Source: Muribaculaceae bacterium (GTDB lineage: Bacteria; Bacteroidota; Bacteroidia; Bacteroidales; Muribaculaceae). Taken from it: 64,000 bases of DNA. The notes beneath the pieces were generated by a model. That model was given only the letters and a program-made list of their open reading frames with translations. It had not been told where the DNA came from and did no database searches. This document shows, piece by piece, positions 1 to 8,625 of the stretch (position 1 is the stretch's first letter; every line of letters starts with the position of its first letter). The position numbers were made by a program, and so were the translations under genes. Location of the stretch: assembly GCA_029055345.1 (NCBI GenBank), contig JAIDDJ010000025.1:1-64000 (forward strand), read 5' to 3'.

Positions 1-204
1 GGTAGCTTCTTCAGGACTCTATCAGAGGAAGCCAAGCGTTTGTGAGGTACAAACAGATGTACAAACAAACGTGTGCAGGTTTCATCCAAATTCATCCAAA
101 ATGTGCTTTTGACCTCTTTTTTTTATGCGGTTTGAGGAGAGAAAGTCAAAAGAAAAAGCACTGATTTCAGTGATTTATTTCCTGATAATCAGTGCTTTTC
201 TTGC
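1..204. other. Left-edge region without a confident gene
   Basis: No recognisable gene. One frame is open from base 2 to a stop near 118, but the short peptide matches nothing I know and may be the tail of a gene cut by the window edge. Two tandem copies of a 10-base unit (TTCATCCAAA) lie at 82-101. The region lies just 3' of a tRNA gene, a common integration site for mobile elements, but no integrase or duplicated tRNA end is visible. Confidence 0.4.
154..199 (-). terminator. Terminator of the tRNA gene
   Basis: Perfect 13-bp inverted repeat (AAAAGCACTGATT at 154-166 and its complement at 187-199) with a 20-base loop. Read on the minus strand it begins 5 bases after the tRNA CCA end and is followed by a T-rich run, as expected for an intrinsic terminator. 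Confidence 0.75.
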
Positions 205-281
205 TGGTGGTCCCACCAGGGCTTGAACCTGGGACTCCCTGATTATGAGTCAGGTGCTCTGACCAACTGAGCTATAGGACC
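205..281 (-). tRNA. tRNA with CAT anticodon (Met, or Ile2)
   Basis: On the minus strand the sequence folds into a full cloverleaf of 77 bases. It has a 7-bp acceptor stem (GGTCCTA/TGGGACC, one G-T pair), D arm, anticodon arm CCTGA-CTCATAA-TCAGG, 5-base variable loop, T arm CCAGG-TTCAAGC-CCTGG, discriminator A and an encoded CCA. The anticodon is CAT. This fits an elongator methionine tRNA. A tRNA-Ile2 whose C34 is modified to lysidine has the same anticodon and cannot be excluded by eye. It is not the initiator type, because the first acceptor pair G-C is intact. Confidence 0.93.
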
Positions 282-495
282 TGTTATGGGGTTTGCGGAT
301 GCAAATTTAGCTATTATTTTTGAATCATGCAAGAGTTGACGCTATTCTTTATCAGTTTTTTTTATTTTCTAAGTCGTCCCTTAGTCGTTTTATTCGGCTT
401 TCTGTTTTATTCGGCTTTCAGTTTTTCTACTTTCTCAGTTGTTTTTTCACGCTTTATTTTCAATCGCACGCATTTGTTCTTTCGCCAGCTCCATC
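282..495. other. Pyrimidine-rich spacer, no gene
   Basis: About 210 bases between the tRNA and the end of the AI-2E exporter gene. The plus strand is strikingly T-rich. Short open frames here are shadows without signal or motif support. It probably holds the tRNA promoter and the 3' end of the exporter transcript. Confidence 0.5.
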
Positions 496-1650
496 TCAAT
501 CGCTTTCGGTATTTTTTACTCCACCTGCTTCATCTATCTTCGTTTCTACAGATACCTGTGTTGCAGCTGCCGCTTGATTTTTCGGACGTGGGTTGGAGAT
601 ATATTTCTCGTAGTATGTAAGGATAAGTGAAGTTGCGGGCAGAGCTATTATCATTCCGATGATGCCGAGCAGACTTCCCCATATTGACAGCGACAAAAGA
701 ATCATTGCCGGATTGAGTCCGAGCTCCTTCCCCATAATGCGAGGGGTTATTATGTAGTCGCACACGCTTTGCGAAACAAGATATACCAGCAAGCTCTTGC
801 CGAAAAGGGGCAAAAAATGCACTTGCCCTCCAAGCGAATATATAAAGCAGATTATCGCTACCGGAATGAGCGTTACATATTGGAAATATGGAATCATATA
901 CAGGATTCCGACAATAATTCCCATCGGAATCGCCAGTGGCAACCCTATAATTGTGAAGCCGAGGCAATATAAGACAGCGGCGCATATGGCCACAAGCCCT
1001 TGCCCGCGGAAATAGCTCTGCATATTGGTTTTAACGTCATTGACCACTACGAGTGCCCTATCGCGATAACGGGCAGGGAAAATTAACTTGAAACCACGGA
1101 CTATTCTCGGATAGTCGATTAGTATGAAGAGAAGATAGATGAGCGTCAGGGCCCAGCCGAGTGCCTGCATAATCACATCGATTGATTCAGCGAGTATGGA
1201 TGACCCCTTTGCCACTATTTCTTCAATATGCATCGATGCAAGCATACGCTGTAACTGCCATGGATTCGCATAACGCTCTACAAAAGCAATTATTGACCGA
1301 TAATATTCCGGTACGGGGCGCCGCCCTTCCGTAACCTCTTTTACAATATTGCCAAGCACTTCGGCCTCAGATATGATGGTCGGCACGAAGATATAGCAAA
1401 ATACGCCAAAAAGAAGCGTAAGATCTAAAATAGTGACAATCGATGCAATTACCCGACCTTTTGTGCCGAGCCATTTACGATTGAATTCTACGAGAGGCTG
1501 CAAAAGATAAGCGAAGAAGCAAGCCACAACAAATGGCAGCAACACATCACTCAAATACCGTATCAGCATAACCAGCACTCCGGCTATAGCTATGCCTATA
1601 ATGAGCCACATTATGCGGTCAAGATTCCAATAGGTCCGTTTATTTTCCAT
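496..1650 (-). CDS. AI-2E/PerM family transporter
   Basis: Polytopic inner-membrane protein of 384 residues, matching the AI-2E transporter (PerM/TqsA/YhhT) family in size and layout. Hydrophobic segments cluster at residues 10-50 and 65-90. A long soluble stretch follows (about 95-150), then a block of membrane helices from about 150 to 350, including a glycine-rich stretch (IGLPLAIPMGIIVGILYMIP) typical of the family. The C-terminal 35 residues are charged and Ala-rich. Members export autoinducer-2 or other small molecules, or act in ion antiport, and the substrate here is unknown. It is transcribed divergently from the RND efflux operon with 168 bases between the start codons. ATG start at 1650. 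Confidence 0.85.
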   Translation of the reverse strand: MENKRTYWNLDRIMWLIIGIAIAGVLVMLIRYLSDVLLPFVVACFFAYLLQPLVEFNRKWLGTKGRVIASIVTILDLTLLFGVFCYIFVPTIISEAEVLGNIVKEVTEGRRPVPEYYRSIIAFVERYANPWQLQRMLASMHIEEIVAKGSSILAESIDVIMQALGWALTLIYLLFILIDYPRIVRGFKLIFPARYRDRALVVVNDVKTNMQSYFRGQGLVAICAAVLYCLGFTIIGLPLAIPMGIIVGILYMIPYFQYVTLIPVAIICFIYSLGGQVHFLPLFGKSLLVYLVSQSVCDYIITPRIMGKELGLNPAMILLSLSIWGSLLGIIGMIIALPATSLILTYYEKYISNPRPKNQAAAATQVSVETKIDEAGGVKNTESD

Positions 1651-1818
1651 AAGTTCGCTTTATTTATCAACGCCCTATTGAGTTGCTTGTCTAAATACCG
1701 ATGTTAATAAAAGTTAAAGATTCCAATTTCTATAGTCATGCATTTCGAACCGCAATGGCATTCCCGTGGTTAGAATTATATAGCCAATCTAAATCTCTTT
1801 GGAAGGAACCACGCTCCG

Positions 1819-3246
1819 ATGAAAACACACCTACTCTCCGCCTTAATGATAGCAACCGTCTTGGTGCTGATATCAGGTCAAGGATCCGCCGCCGCGAAGA
1901 CCGCCGACCCCCAGCCTCACAGTGCCGAGAATCCGTTGCGCGATTCATTACCTGACCAATGGGAATTGGAGCAGCAGTTCTTCCAGACGGCTCCTGACGA
2001 GGACAATTGGTGGAAATCATTCAGTGACCCCGAACTTGAATCACTGATTCAGCAGGCAGTTGCCAATAATTTCAACATATTGACGGCGATACGTCGCATA
2101 GAGACAGCAGCCCAGAACCAGAGATATACTAAGTCGGGTTACTACCCTTCGCTGGGTATATCAGGCGGATGGAACCGAGAAATGACCTCAACCACCGTAC
2201 ATGGTGAGCACCCTCACGAATCGACTATCAGCTATTTCCATCTTGGGCTTACTGCAAACTGGGAGATAGATATTTTCGGGCGAATTCGGGCGAAGCTTAA
2301 AGCCGACAAAGCAAACTACGATGCATCTGTAGCCGAATATGACGCCACAATGATATCGCTTTGCTCCAACGTGGCGAAAGCATATTTTCAGTTGCGTCAG
2401 GAGCAGATGCTTGTTAAGATTGCTGAAGAGACGGTGAAAATAGTCGAGGAACAGAAATTGCTTGCTGACGCGCGCTATGAGGCCGGGTTACGACCGCTTC
2501 TTGACGTTGTTCAGGCTCGGATGTCGATTGCGCAGACGCGCAGCGCACTTCCCCAACATAAGGCCAACGTGCGCACCGCTCTCAACCAGATCGCCATGCT
2601 CGTCGGAGTATATCCTGAGAAATTAGAAGCTTTGCTTAATCCACGCGAGCTCCCCGAAATTCCTGCACCCGGCAATATCGGTACGCCTGAGACACTGTTA
2701 CGGCGCAGGCCCGATATCGTTGCGGCAGAGAAGCAGCTGGCGGCTATGGCCGCACAGGTAGGCATCGCGAAAAAGGATTTTCTTCCTACTCTGTCGGTAA
2801 GCGCAGCTGTGGGCTCTCAAGTCCATACATTCAAGGATCTCTACGGGCCTGATTCCTACTACTACAGTGTAGTTCCGAGTCTTACATGGTCAATATTCGA
2901 AGGGATGGCCCGCAATGCCAAACTTGCAGAAGCGCGCCTTAATATGGAAGCCCAGATTGATTCTTATAATCAGACGGTGATGAATGCGGTTTCGGAAGTG
3001 AACAATGCCATGATTGCGCTCAAGTCATTGCAGGAACAACAGATTTATCAGGAAATACTGTTGAAGGAGGCGAGAAAACAGCTCGAACTTCAGACAGATC
3101 GGTTTCTTCAGGGGCTAACGGGTTTCTCTGACATAGCGGGCTCGCAAGCGACAGTGCTTCAATATGAAAATTCACTCGTACAGCTCAAGGCCTCGCAATT
3201 AGCGGGCGTAGTCACATTATACACAGCATTGGGAGGAGGCTACTGA
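1819..3246 (+). CDS. RND efflux outer-membrane factor (TolC/OprM type)
   Basis: First gene of a three-gene tripartite efflux operon (outer-membrane channel, adaptor, pump). It has 475 residues with a signal peptide (about 1-25) and two outer-membrane efflux repeats (about 60-245 and 275-470). The second repeat starts with the family hallmark LLRRRPDI near residue 293, as in NodT/OprM/CusC proteins. Most OprM-type factors carry an N-terminal lipid on a cysteine; here no lipobox cysteine is present around the cleavage site (ISGQGSAAA), so this one appears to be a non-lipidated exported protein. The adaptor starts 43 bases downstream. The protein would form the outer-membrane exit duct. The drug or metabolite exported cannot be read from the sequence. 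Confidence 0.93.
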   Translation: MKTHLLSALMIATVLVLISGQGSAAAKTADPQPHSAENPLRDSLPDQWELEQQFFQTAPDEDNWWKSFSDPELESLIQQAVANNFNILTAIRRIETAAQNQRYTKSGYYPSLGISGGWNREMTSTTVHGEHPHESTISYFHLGLTANWEIDIFGRIRAKLKADKANYDASVAEYDATMISLCSNVAKAYFQLRQEQMLVKIAEETVKIVEEQKLLADARYEAGLRPLLDVVQARMSIAQTRSALPQHKANVRTALNQIAMLVGVYPEKLEALLNPRELPEIPAPGNIGTPETLLRRRPDIVAAEKQLAAMAAQVGIAKKDFLPTLSVSAAVGSQVHTFKDLYGPDSYYYSVVPSLTWSIFEGMARNAKLAEARLNMEAQIDSYNQTVMNAVSEVNNAMIALKSLQEQQIYQEILLKEARKQLELQTDRFLQGLTGFSDIAGSQATVLQYENSLVQLKASQLAGVVTLYTALGGGY

Positions 3247-3289
3247 TAACAAATCCGACCGAATATCCTTTACTTCAAACTTCTTCAGA

Positions 3290-4405
3290 ATGAGAAAATA
3301 CATTTACCTCGCGCTAATCTCAATCACCGTATTATTTTCCGGATGTCGAATAAAGGATGCTGAACATGCAGAAGCCATACCGGAAATTGAAGTGGCGGAA
3401 GTCATGACGGATTCTATCGTTCTGCACAATGATTATCCCGGCTATCTTCAGGCTCACACGAAAGCTGAGGTAGTAGGTGAAGTGAGTGGCAAATTGCTCA
3501 CACAGAACTTCACTTCCGGCAGTTATGTGAGCAAAGGGCAGGTACTCTTCACGATTGCCACCGACCGTTATCGCGATGCAGTAAAAGAGGCGGAAGGGTC
3601 GCTTGCAAGTGCGATAAGCCAGCGCGACTTTTACACGAATCAGACACAAGCCTTGCAGAAAGCATACGAAAGAGAGGCAGTATCAAAGATGGAACTGCTT
3701 CAGGCTCAGGCATCCCTGCGCCAGGCAGAAGCCTCAATAGCTACGTCACGTGCGCAACTCGACGATGCCCGAACCACTCTGTCCAAATGCACGGTAAGGG
3801 CCCCGATTTCGGGTTATATCACACTTAATGAAGTTTCTGTAGGCAATTATATAAATGGCGAGGCGGCCCCACAGACACTTGCCACCATATACGACAATTC
3901 GCTGTTTGACGCGATATTCTCTATTGAGGATGACAAATACCCGACATTATTAGGTTCCCAGGGAGAACAAGGCAAAGCCATCTACCGCAATATGCCTTTA
4001 CAATTCCAGACGCCACTGCCCCACTCATATTCAGCAGACCTTTATTATGTGGCACCCTCGGTGGATTCATCCACCGGTTCGCTCCAGCTGGTGGGCAAAG
4101 TATCTAACCGGGATAACGAGTTGAAAGATGGAATGTTCGTCACCGTATCACTTCCCTATGGCTCTGAGCCACATGCCGTGATTGTCAAAGATGCGGCATT
4201 GTCGACAGATCAGTTGGGCAAATATCTTTATGTGGTAAACGACTCGAACAAAGTTGTATATACCCCGGTTACCGTCGGACCATTATACAAGGATTCACTG
4301 CGCGTTATCGAGAAAGGTGTCAGACCCGGACAAAAATATGTGACAGAAGCACTTCTGACCGTTCGCAACGGCATGACCGTTAAACCGGTTCTTAAGAAAG
4401 AATAA
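3290..4405 (+). CDS. RND efflux periplasmic adaptor lipoprotein (HlyD/AcrA type)
   Basis: Membrane fusion protein of 371 residues. The signal peptide ends in a lipobox (LFSGC, lipidated Cys19), so the protein is anchored in the inner membrane facing the periplasm. The order of parts is classical: lipoyl-like half (about 50-90), an alpha hairpin rich in Ala, Gln and Glu (about 95-150), the second lipoyl half with TVRAPISGYI, then beta-barrel and membrane-proximal domains. It bridges the pump encoded 27 bases downstream and the channel encoded upstream. No regulator gene is next to the operon. Confidence 0.94.
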   Translation: MRKYIYLALISITVLFSGCRIKDAEHAEAIPEIEVAEVMTDSIVLHNDYPGYLQAHTKAEVVGEVSGKLLTQNFTSGSYVSKGQVLFTIATDRYRDAVKEAEGSLASAISQRDFYTNQTQALQKAYEREAVSKMELLQAQASLRQAEASIATSRAQLDDARTTLSKCTVRAPISGYITLNEVSVGNYINGEAAPQTLATIYDNSLFDAIFSIEDDKYPTLLGSQGEQGKAIYRNMPLQFQTPLPHSYSADLYYVAPSVDSSTGSLQLVGKVSNRDNELKDGMFVTVSLPYGSEPHAVIVKDAALSTDQLGKYLYVVNDSNKVVYTPVTVGPLYKDSLRVIEKGVRPGQKYVTEALLTVRNGMTVKPVLKKE

Positions 4406-4432
4406 TCCTCACGCGCCCGCAACAGTTGACCT

Positions 4433-7400
4433 ATGTTCTCAAAATTTTTCATAAACCGCCCGATATTCGCAACCGTTCTTGCCATATTGATGGTGATTGC
4501 GGGAGCGCTATGTGTCTTTTCACTCCCGATAGCCCAATATCCGGATATCACGCCGCCCACGGTAAGCGTCATGGCATCATATCCTGGAGCGAATGCCAGG
4601 ACTGTAGCTCAGGCCGTAGGAGTGCCTATAGAGGCTCAGGTCAATGGCGTCGAAGGAATGCTCTATATGAGCTCGTCGAGTTCCGATGGCTCCTATTCTC
4701 TTACAATTACATTCGAGAACGGCACCGACCTTGATCAAGCGGCCATTGATGTCCAGAACAGATTGTCGGAAGTTACGGGCACTTTGCCGGAAGCTGTTAC
4801 ACAGCAGGGAGTCAGCGTGCGGAAAGAATCTACAAATCAGGTGCTTTTCTGCACGCTGGAAAGCGATGACCCTGACAGATATGATGCATTGTATCTGGCC
4901 AACTACGCGCAATTGAATCTTGTAGACCCATTGTCGCGCGTGGAAGGTGTAGGTGGAGTTCAGGCCTTCGGAGCGGGGGAATACAGTATGCGCGTATGGC
5001 TCGACCCTGAGGCTATGAGGGCCCGCGGAATTACCCCTTCGGATGTAAGCGCGGCAATCAGTTCGCAGAATATCGAGGTATCGGCAGGCCAGGTAGGGAA
5101 TCAGCCCGGCAACAGCTCAACGGAGTTTCAATTCACGCTTACGAGTCAAGGCCAGTTAAAGAGTGCGGAAGAATTCGGAAATATTATTTTGCGCACTGAC
5201 AAGACCGGCATTCTTCGTCTCAAGGATGTGGCCCGCGTAGAACTTGGAAGCGACAGCTATGATATGGTGTCGCGCGTCAATGGCAAGGAAGTTGCATTGC
5301 TTGGCGTCCAGCAACTGCCGGGAGCGAATGCTATAGAAGTGGCAGATGGCTCGATAAAGGAGCTTGACAGGCTCGCACAATATTTCCCTGATGGAGTTTA
5401 CTATCGCGTCATCCTGAATTCAACCGACTATGTGAAGGAGTCATTGAGCGATGTGCTCACCACTTTCCTGTTGACCACACTGATTGTGATGATAGTGATA
5501 CTCTTCTTCCTTCAGGACTGGCGGGCAGTGGTGATACCTATGATTACCATTCCGGTGTCGCTTATAGCCACTTTTGCCGTGATGAAGATTATGGGCTTCT
5601 CGCTCAACACGCTGACCTTGTTCGGATTGGTGCTCGCCATTGCCATTGTGGTCGATGATGCCATTGTGGTTGTGGAAGACTGTTCGCGAATAGTCGATAA
5701 GGGTGAAATGACACCACGGGAGGCGGCTACGAAGGCCATGAACGAGCTGACAGGTCCGGTGATCGGCGAGGTATTGGTCCTGATGGCGGTATTCATTCCG
5801 ACAGCCTTTATATCCGGTATCACGGGAGAACTTTACAAGCAGTTCGCTCTGACGATTGCGGTGTCGACTGCTTTCTCCGGGTTCAATGCATTGACTTTAA
5901 CTCCGGCACTCTGCGCGCTGATGCTGAAGCCTAAAAAGCCTTCAAAATTCATATTGTTCAGTGGCTTCACGAAAGGGTTCAATTTCACTCTCAATCTATA
6001 CGAACGGACCATAGGGCGCCTGCTCCGTGTTCCGGGCATAACGCTTGCCATCTACGGAGCATTGGCGATTGGCTCTCTTATATGGTTTGTCAATCGCCCG
6101 TCGACCTACATTCCTTCGGAGGATATGGGCTATTTCATGGGCTCTATTCAATTGCCGACCGGAGCCTCAATGGAGCGCACTGAGAAAGTGGTAAATGCCA
6201 TTGCGGCTGATATAAAGAAAGAAGTTCCGCAGGTAAAGGATGTGATGACCATCACCGGCTTCTCTATGATGGGAGGAGGGGCAGCCTCGAATATGGCTTC
6301 GCTCAATATCATGCTTGTGCCTTGGAAAGACAGGGGCAAGGATGGGAGCATAAATGATTTAATGGAGCGCGTACAACAAATAGCCTCTCGCCATCAGGAG
6401 GCGTTATGCTTTTTCCTGAATCCTCCCGCTATTCAGGGTCTGGGCATTTCTTCCGGTCTTCAGATGCAGCTGCTCGACATCAATAATCTCGGAGCGCAGC
6501 AAATGAAGAAGGCAATAGACGACATCACCCTGGCTGCGGAGAAAGATTCGCGTATAGCCTCTGTCTCATCGCTCTATCAAGGCACTGTCCCCCAATATTC
6601 GATAGATATCAACCGCGATCGGGCCGAAATGCAGGGCGTAGGCATATCTGATATTTATACTGTGCTCAGCCAATATATGGGGTCAAGCTATGTTAACGAC
6701 TTCGTGGATTTCGACCGCACGTTCCAGGTTACGATGCAGGCAGATGGCAGCGCACGCGCGAATCCGGAAGACGTGCTGAAGCTTAGCGTCCGCAACAGTG
6801 AAGGCAAGATGGTGCCATTCTCATCTTTCGCATCCGTTAAGGAAACGATGGGAGAATCGAATGTGAACCGATATGATATGTACACCACTGCCTCAGTGAC
6901 CGCAACACCGGCACACGGTGTCAGTTCAAGCGAGGGCATAAAGGCGATGGAGGAGATAGTAAGTTCCACACTCGGTCAGAACTATTCATACGCGTGGACA
7001 GGGATGGCCTACCAGGAGAACAAATCGGGCACATCCGTGTCGGTAGTGTTCATCTTCGCGATAATCATGACACTTCTTGTACTGGCAGCACAGTATGAGA
7101 GCTGGACTGACCCTATAGCTGTGGTTCTCGCAATGCCGATAGCTGTTTTGGGCGCGCTTCTCGGCACAATCCTCATGCAGCAGACAATAAGTATCTATAC
7201 GCAGATCGGACTCATACTTGTGCTTGGAATGTCGGCCAAAAATGCGATATTGATTGTAGAATATGCAATGGATTTCCGGAAGGCCGGTCAGCCGATAGTG
7301 AAGGCTGCCCACGATGCCGGAGTGATCCGTTTCCGACCGATTATGATGACGGCTTTGGCCTTTATCTTCGGCGTCATGCCGATGCTATTCTCCACCGGAG

Positions 7401-7600
7401 CCGGGGCCAATTCACGGATAGACTTAGGCACTGTGGTCGTGTTCGGCATGATCATAAATGCCCTGATAGGGACAACATGTGTCCCTGCATTCTGGGTCGT
7501 GATGCAGCGGATTCAGGAGAAATTCCGAGGTTCTCGCTCCACAACGGCAAACAACAACGCCGTTCCATCCCCGGCATCCGACAATGCGAATGAAGTGTGA
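4433..7600 (+). CDS. RND efflux pump, HAE1 family (AcrB/MexB-like)
   Basis: Proton-driven inner-membrane pump of 1055 residues, standard length for the hydrophobe/amphiphile efflux family. It begins with the typical MFSKFFINRPIFATVLAI helix. The proton-relay residues of AcrB are conserved: the pair Asp408-Asp409 in the helix IAIVVDDAIVVVE, and Lys936 in GMSAKNAILIVEY. Two large periplasmic loops lie at about 40-330 and 560-870. The C-terminal 30 residues are polar and low-complexity. The last 88 bases of the gene lie over the 3' end of the thioesterase gene on the other strand. It should work with the two upstream proteins to expel amphiphilic compounds such as bile salts, dyes or drugs (inference). 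Confidence 0.96.
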   Translation: MFSKFFINRPIFATVLAILMVIAGALCVFSLPIAQYPDITPPTVSVMASYPGANARTVAQAVGVPIEAQVNGVEGMLYMSSSSSDGSYSLTITFENGTDLDQAAIDVQNRLSEVTGTLPEAVTQQGVSVRKESTNQVLFCTLESDDPDRYDALYLANYAQLNLVDPLSRVEGVGGVQAFGAGEYSMRVWLDPEAMRARGITPSDVSAAISSQNIEVSAGQVGNQPGNSSTEFQFTLTSQGQLKSAEEFGNIILRTDKTGILRLKDVARVELGSDSYDMVSRVNGKEVALLGVQQLPGANAIEVADGSIKELDRLAQYFPDGVYYRVILNSTDYVKESLSDVLTTFLLTTLIVMIVILFFLQDWRAVVIPMITIPVSLIATFAVMKIMGFSLNTLTLFGLVLAIAIVVDDAIVVVEDCSRIVDKGEMTPREAATKAMNELTGPVIGEVLVLMAVFIPTAFISGITGELYKQFALTIAVSTAFSGFNALTLTPALCALMLKPKKPSKFILFSGFTKGFNFTLNLYERTIGRLLRVPGITLAIYGALAIGSLIWFVNRPSTYIPSEDMGYFMGSIQLPTGASMERTEKVVNAIAADIKKEVPQVKDVMTITGFSMMGGGAASNMASLNIMLVPWKDRGKDGSINDLMERVQQIASRHQEALCFFLNPPAIQGLGISSGLQMQLLDINNLGAQQMKKAIDDITLAAEKDSRIASVSSLYQGTVPQYSIDINRDRAEMQGVGISDIYTVLSQYMGSSYVNDFVDFDRTFQVTMQADGSARANPEDVLKLSVRNSEGKMVPFSSFASVKETMGESNVNRYDMYTTASVTATPAHGVSSSEGIKAMEEIVSSTLGQNYSYAWTGMAYQENKSGTSVSVVFIFAIIMTLLVLAAQYESWTDPIAVVLAMPIAVLGALLGTILMQQTISIYTQIGLILVLGMSAKNAILIVEYAMDFRKAGQPIVKAAHDAGVIRFRPIMMTALAFIFGVMPMLFSTGAGANSRIDLGTVVVFGMIINALIGTTCVPAFWVVMQRIQEKFRGSRSTTANNNAVPSPASDNANEV

Positions 7601-8319
7601 AGGCCCTCATCATGCCGTAGAAGCCTGACACGCTCGCCATAATGGCTTTCACGCAAGAACGAAAGCTCCATTCGATGCACCCGGGTTGCGTCCATTTCCT
7701 CCAGAGAGTATTGATTAAGAAGCATCGACACGTATCTGACCGTGTTCACATGCCGATAGAAATCAAGGTCGCAATATTTAAACTTGTAATCAATGGCCGG
7801 GGAAGTAGCACGTATCACCCCCTTTGGTAATTCGCCTTCAGTATTCTCGTTCTCCGGGATAATTGATAGATGTTTCGATATGCCGGTAATTGGACACTTG
7901 GAGCCATCAATCATATCCGGAGCGAGCGATAGATGAGAAAGACCGAAATTCTCGCGTGTCTTCATATTCAGGACCATCCACACTGATGTAGCATAACCGA
8001 GAGCATTCCCCTCAGTGTCCGATAGCTTGAAATTACGGATTGAGAAATGCCGGTTAAAGGCTTCCACCCAGGTGCTCAGAGTGTAGGTTTCATTTACTTT
8101 AGGGTAGCGCTTTACTTCTATAGCAATTCGCGACAGGACCCAGCCGCATCCCAGGGACTCCATAGAAGGATTCCCTATACCGAGAGAATTGGCATGAGCA
8201 GTAGCGATATCAATAATTTTCGAGGTCAGCAATGGCAACGACATTTCCTGCTCGGCATTGGTCTCACCCGCCGAGAGAAAAAACGACTGCGAAAAAACGG
8301 AAGAACCATTAGAATCCAT
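7513..8319 (-). CDS. Acyl-ACP thioesterase
   Basis: 268 residues, double hot-dog fold of the acyl-ACP thioesterase family (plant FatA/FatB-like; common in Bacteroidales). The first hot-dog carries TWVEAFNRHFSIRNF at about 83-97. The second carries the family's HVN active-site region in DLDFYRHVNTVRY at about 184-196. It hydrolyses acyl-acyl carrier protein, releasing free fatty acid and so controlling chain length. Start: ATG at 8319 is preferred because homologous sequence begins within the first 10 residues. The 45 bases immediately upstream are a perfect 9-bp tandem array. The 3' end overlaps the convergent pump gene by 88 bp. The spacing and the low-complexity leader are unusual and may affect expression. 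Confidence 0.88.
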   Translation of the reverse strand: MDSNGSSVFSQSFFLSAGETNAEQEMSLPLLTSKIIDIATAHANSLGIGNPSMESLGCGWVLSRIAIEVKRYPKVNETYTLSTWVEAFNRHFSIRNFKLSDTEGNALGYATSVWMVLNMKTRENFGLSHLSLAPDMIDGSKCPITGISKHLSIIPENENTEGELPKGVIRATSPAIDYKFKYCDLDFYRHVNTVRYVSMLLNQYSLEEMDATRVHRMELSFLRESHYGERVRLLRHDEGLHTSFALSDAGDGTALLFAVVEREPRNFS

Positions 8320-8326
8320 AATAACA

Positions 8327-8374
8327 GATTATTGAGATTATTGAGATTATTGAGATTATTGAGATTATTGAGAT
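8327..8374. repeat. 9-bp tandem repeat, five units
   Basis: Five perfect copies of GATTATTGA at 8327-8371, followed by a partial unit. The array ends 7 bases before the thioesterase start codon on the minus strand, so it occupies the usual position of the ribosome-binding region and 5' leader. The unit length is a multiple of three, so gain or loss of units would not switch a reading frame but would change leader length and structure. Confidence 0.95.
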
Positions 8375-8404
8375 ATATTAGAAACTTAAAAATAATTAAA
8401 CCGG

Positions 8405-8625
8405 CCCGTGCATTCAAGCATCATATACAGGATCGATAAACGAGCCTGATTTTTGCACGGGGCGCGGCCCCGCGCCACTCAACCCCCAATCACATTCCCT
8501 GACTTCCGGAGGCTTCTGGGTTCTTTCAGCCTTATTTTTTCTGACTTCCGGAGGCTCGGTGGTTGAGTGGCTGGCGCCTGCGGCGACAGCACTACCCTTT
8601 ACTACCATTCTGATTTCCGGAGTCT
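8405..8625. repeat. Inverted- and direct-repeat cluster in the 3' end of the transposase gene
   Basis: Stacked repeats at the end of the RAYT-like gene: CCCGTGCA at 8405-8412 with its complement at 8454-8461; a perfect palindrome of 7-bp arms at 8461-8476; GCCACTCAACC at 8474-8484 with its complement at 8561-8571; and a 16-base direct repeat CTGACTTCCGGAGGCT at 8499-8514 and 8541-8556, with a diverged third copy near 8611-8625. RAYT enzymes are known to act on short palindromic repeats of this kind. Whether these are its substrate is inference. Confidence 0.7.

Noticed and set aside
1-281. Integrated element at the tRNA 3' end
   Set aside because: No integrase, excisionase or duplicated tRNA end is visible within the window.
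8327-8374. 9-bp units as a CRISPR array
   Set aside because: Units are contiguous with no spacers and far too short; no cas genes are present.
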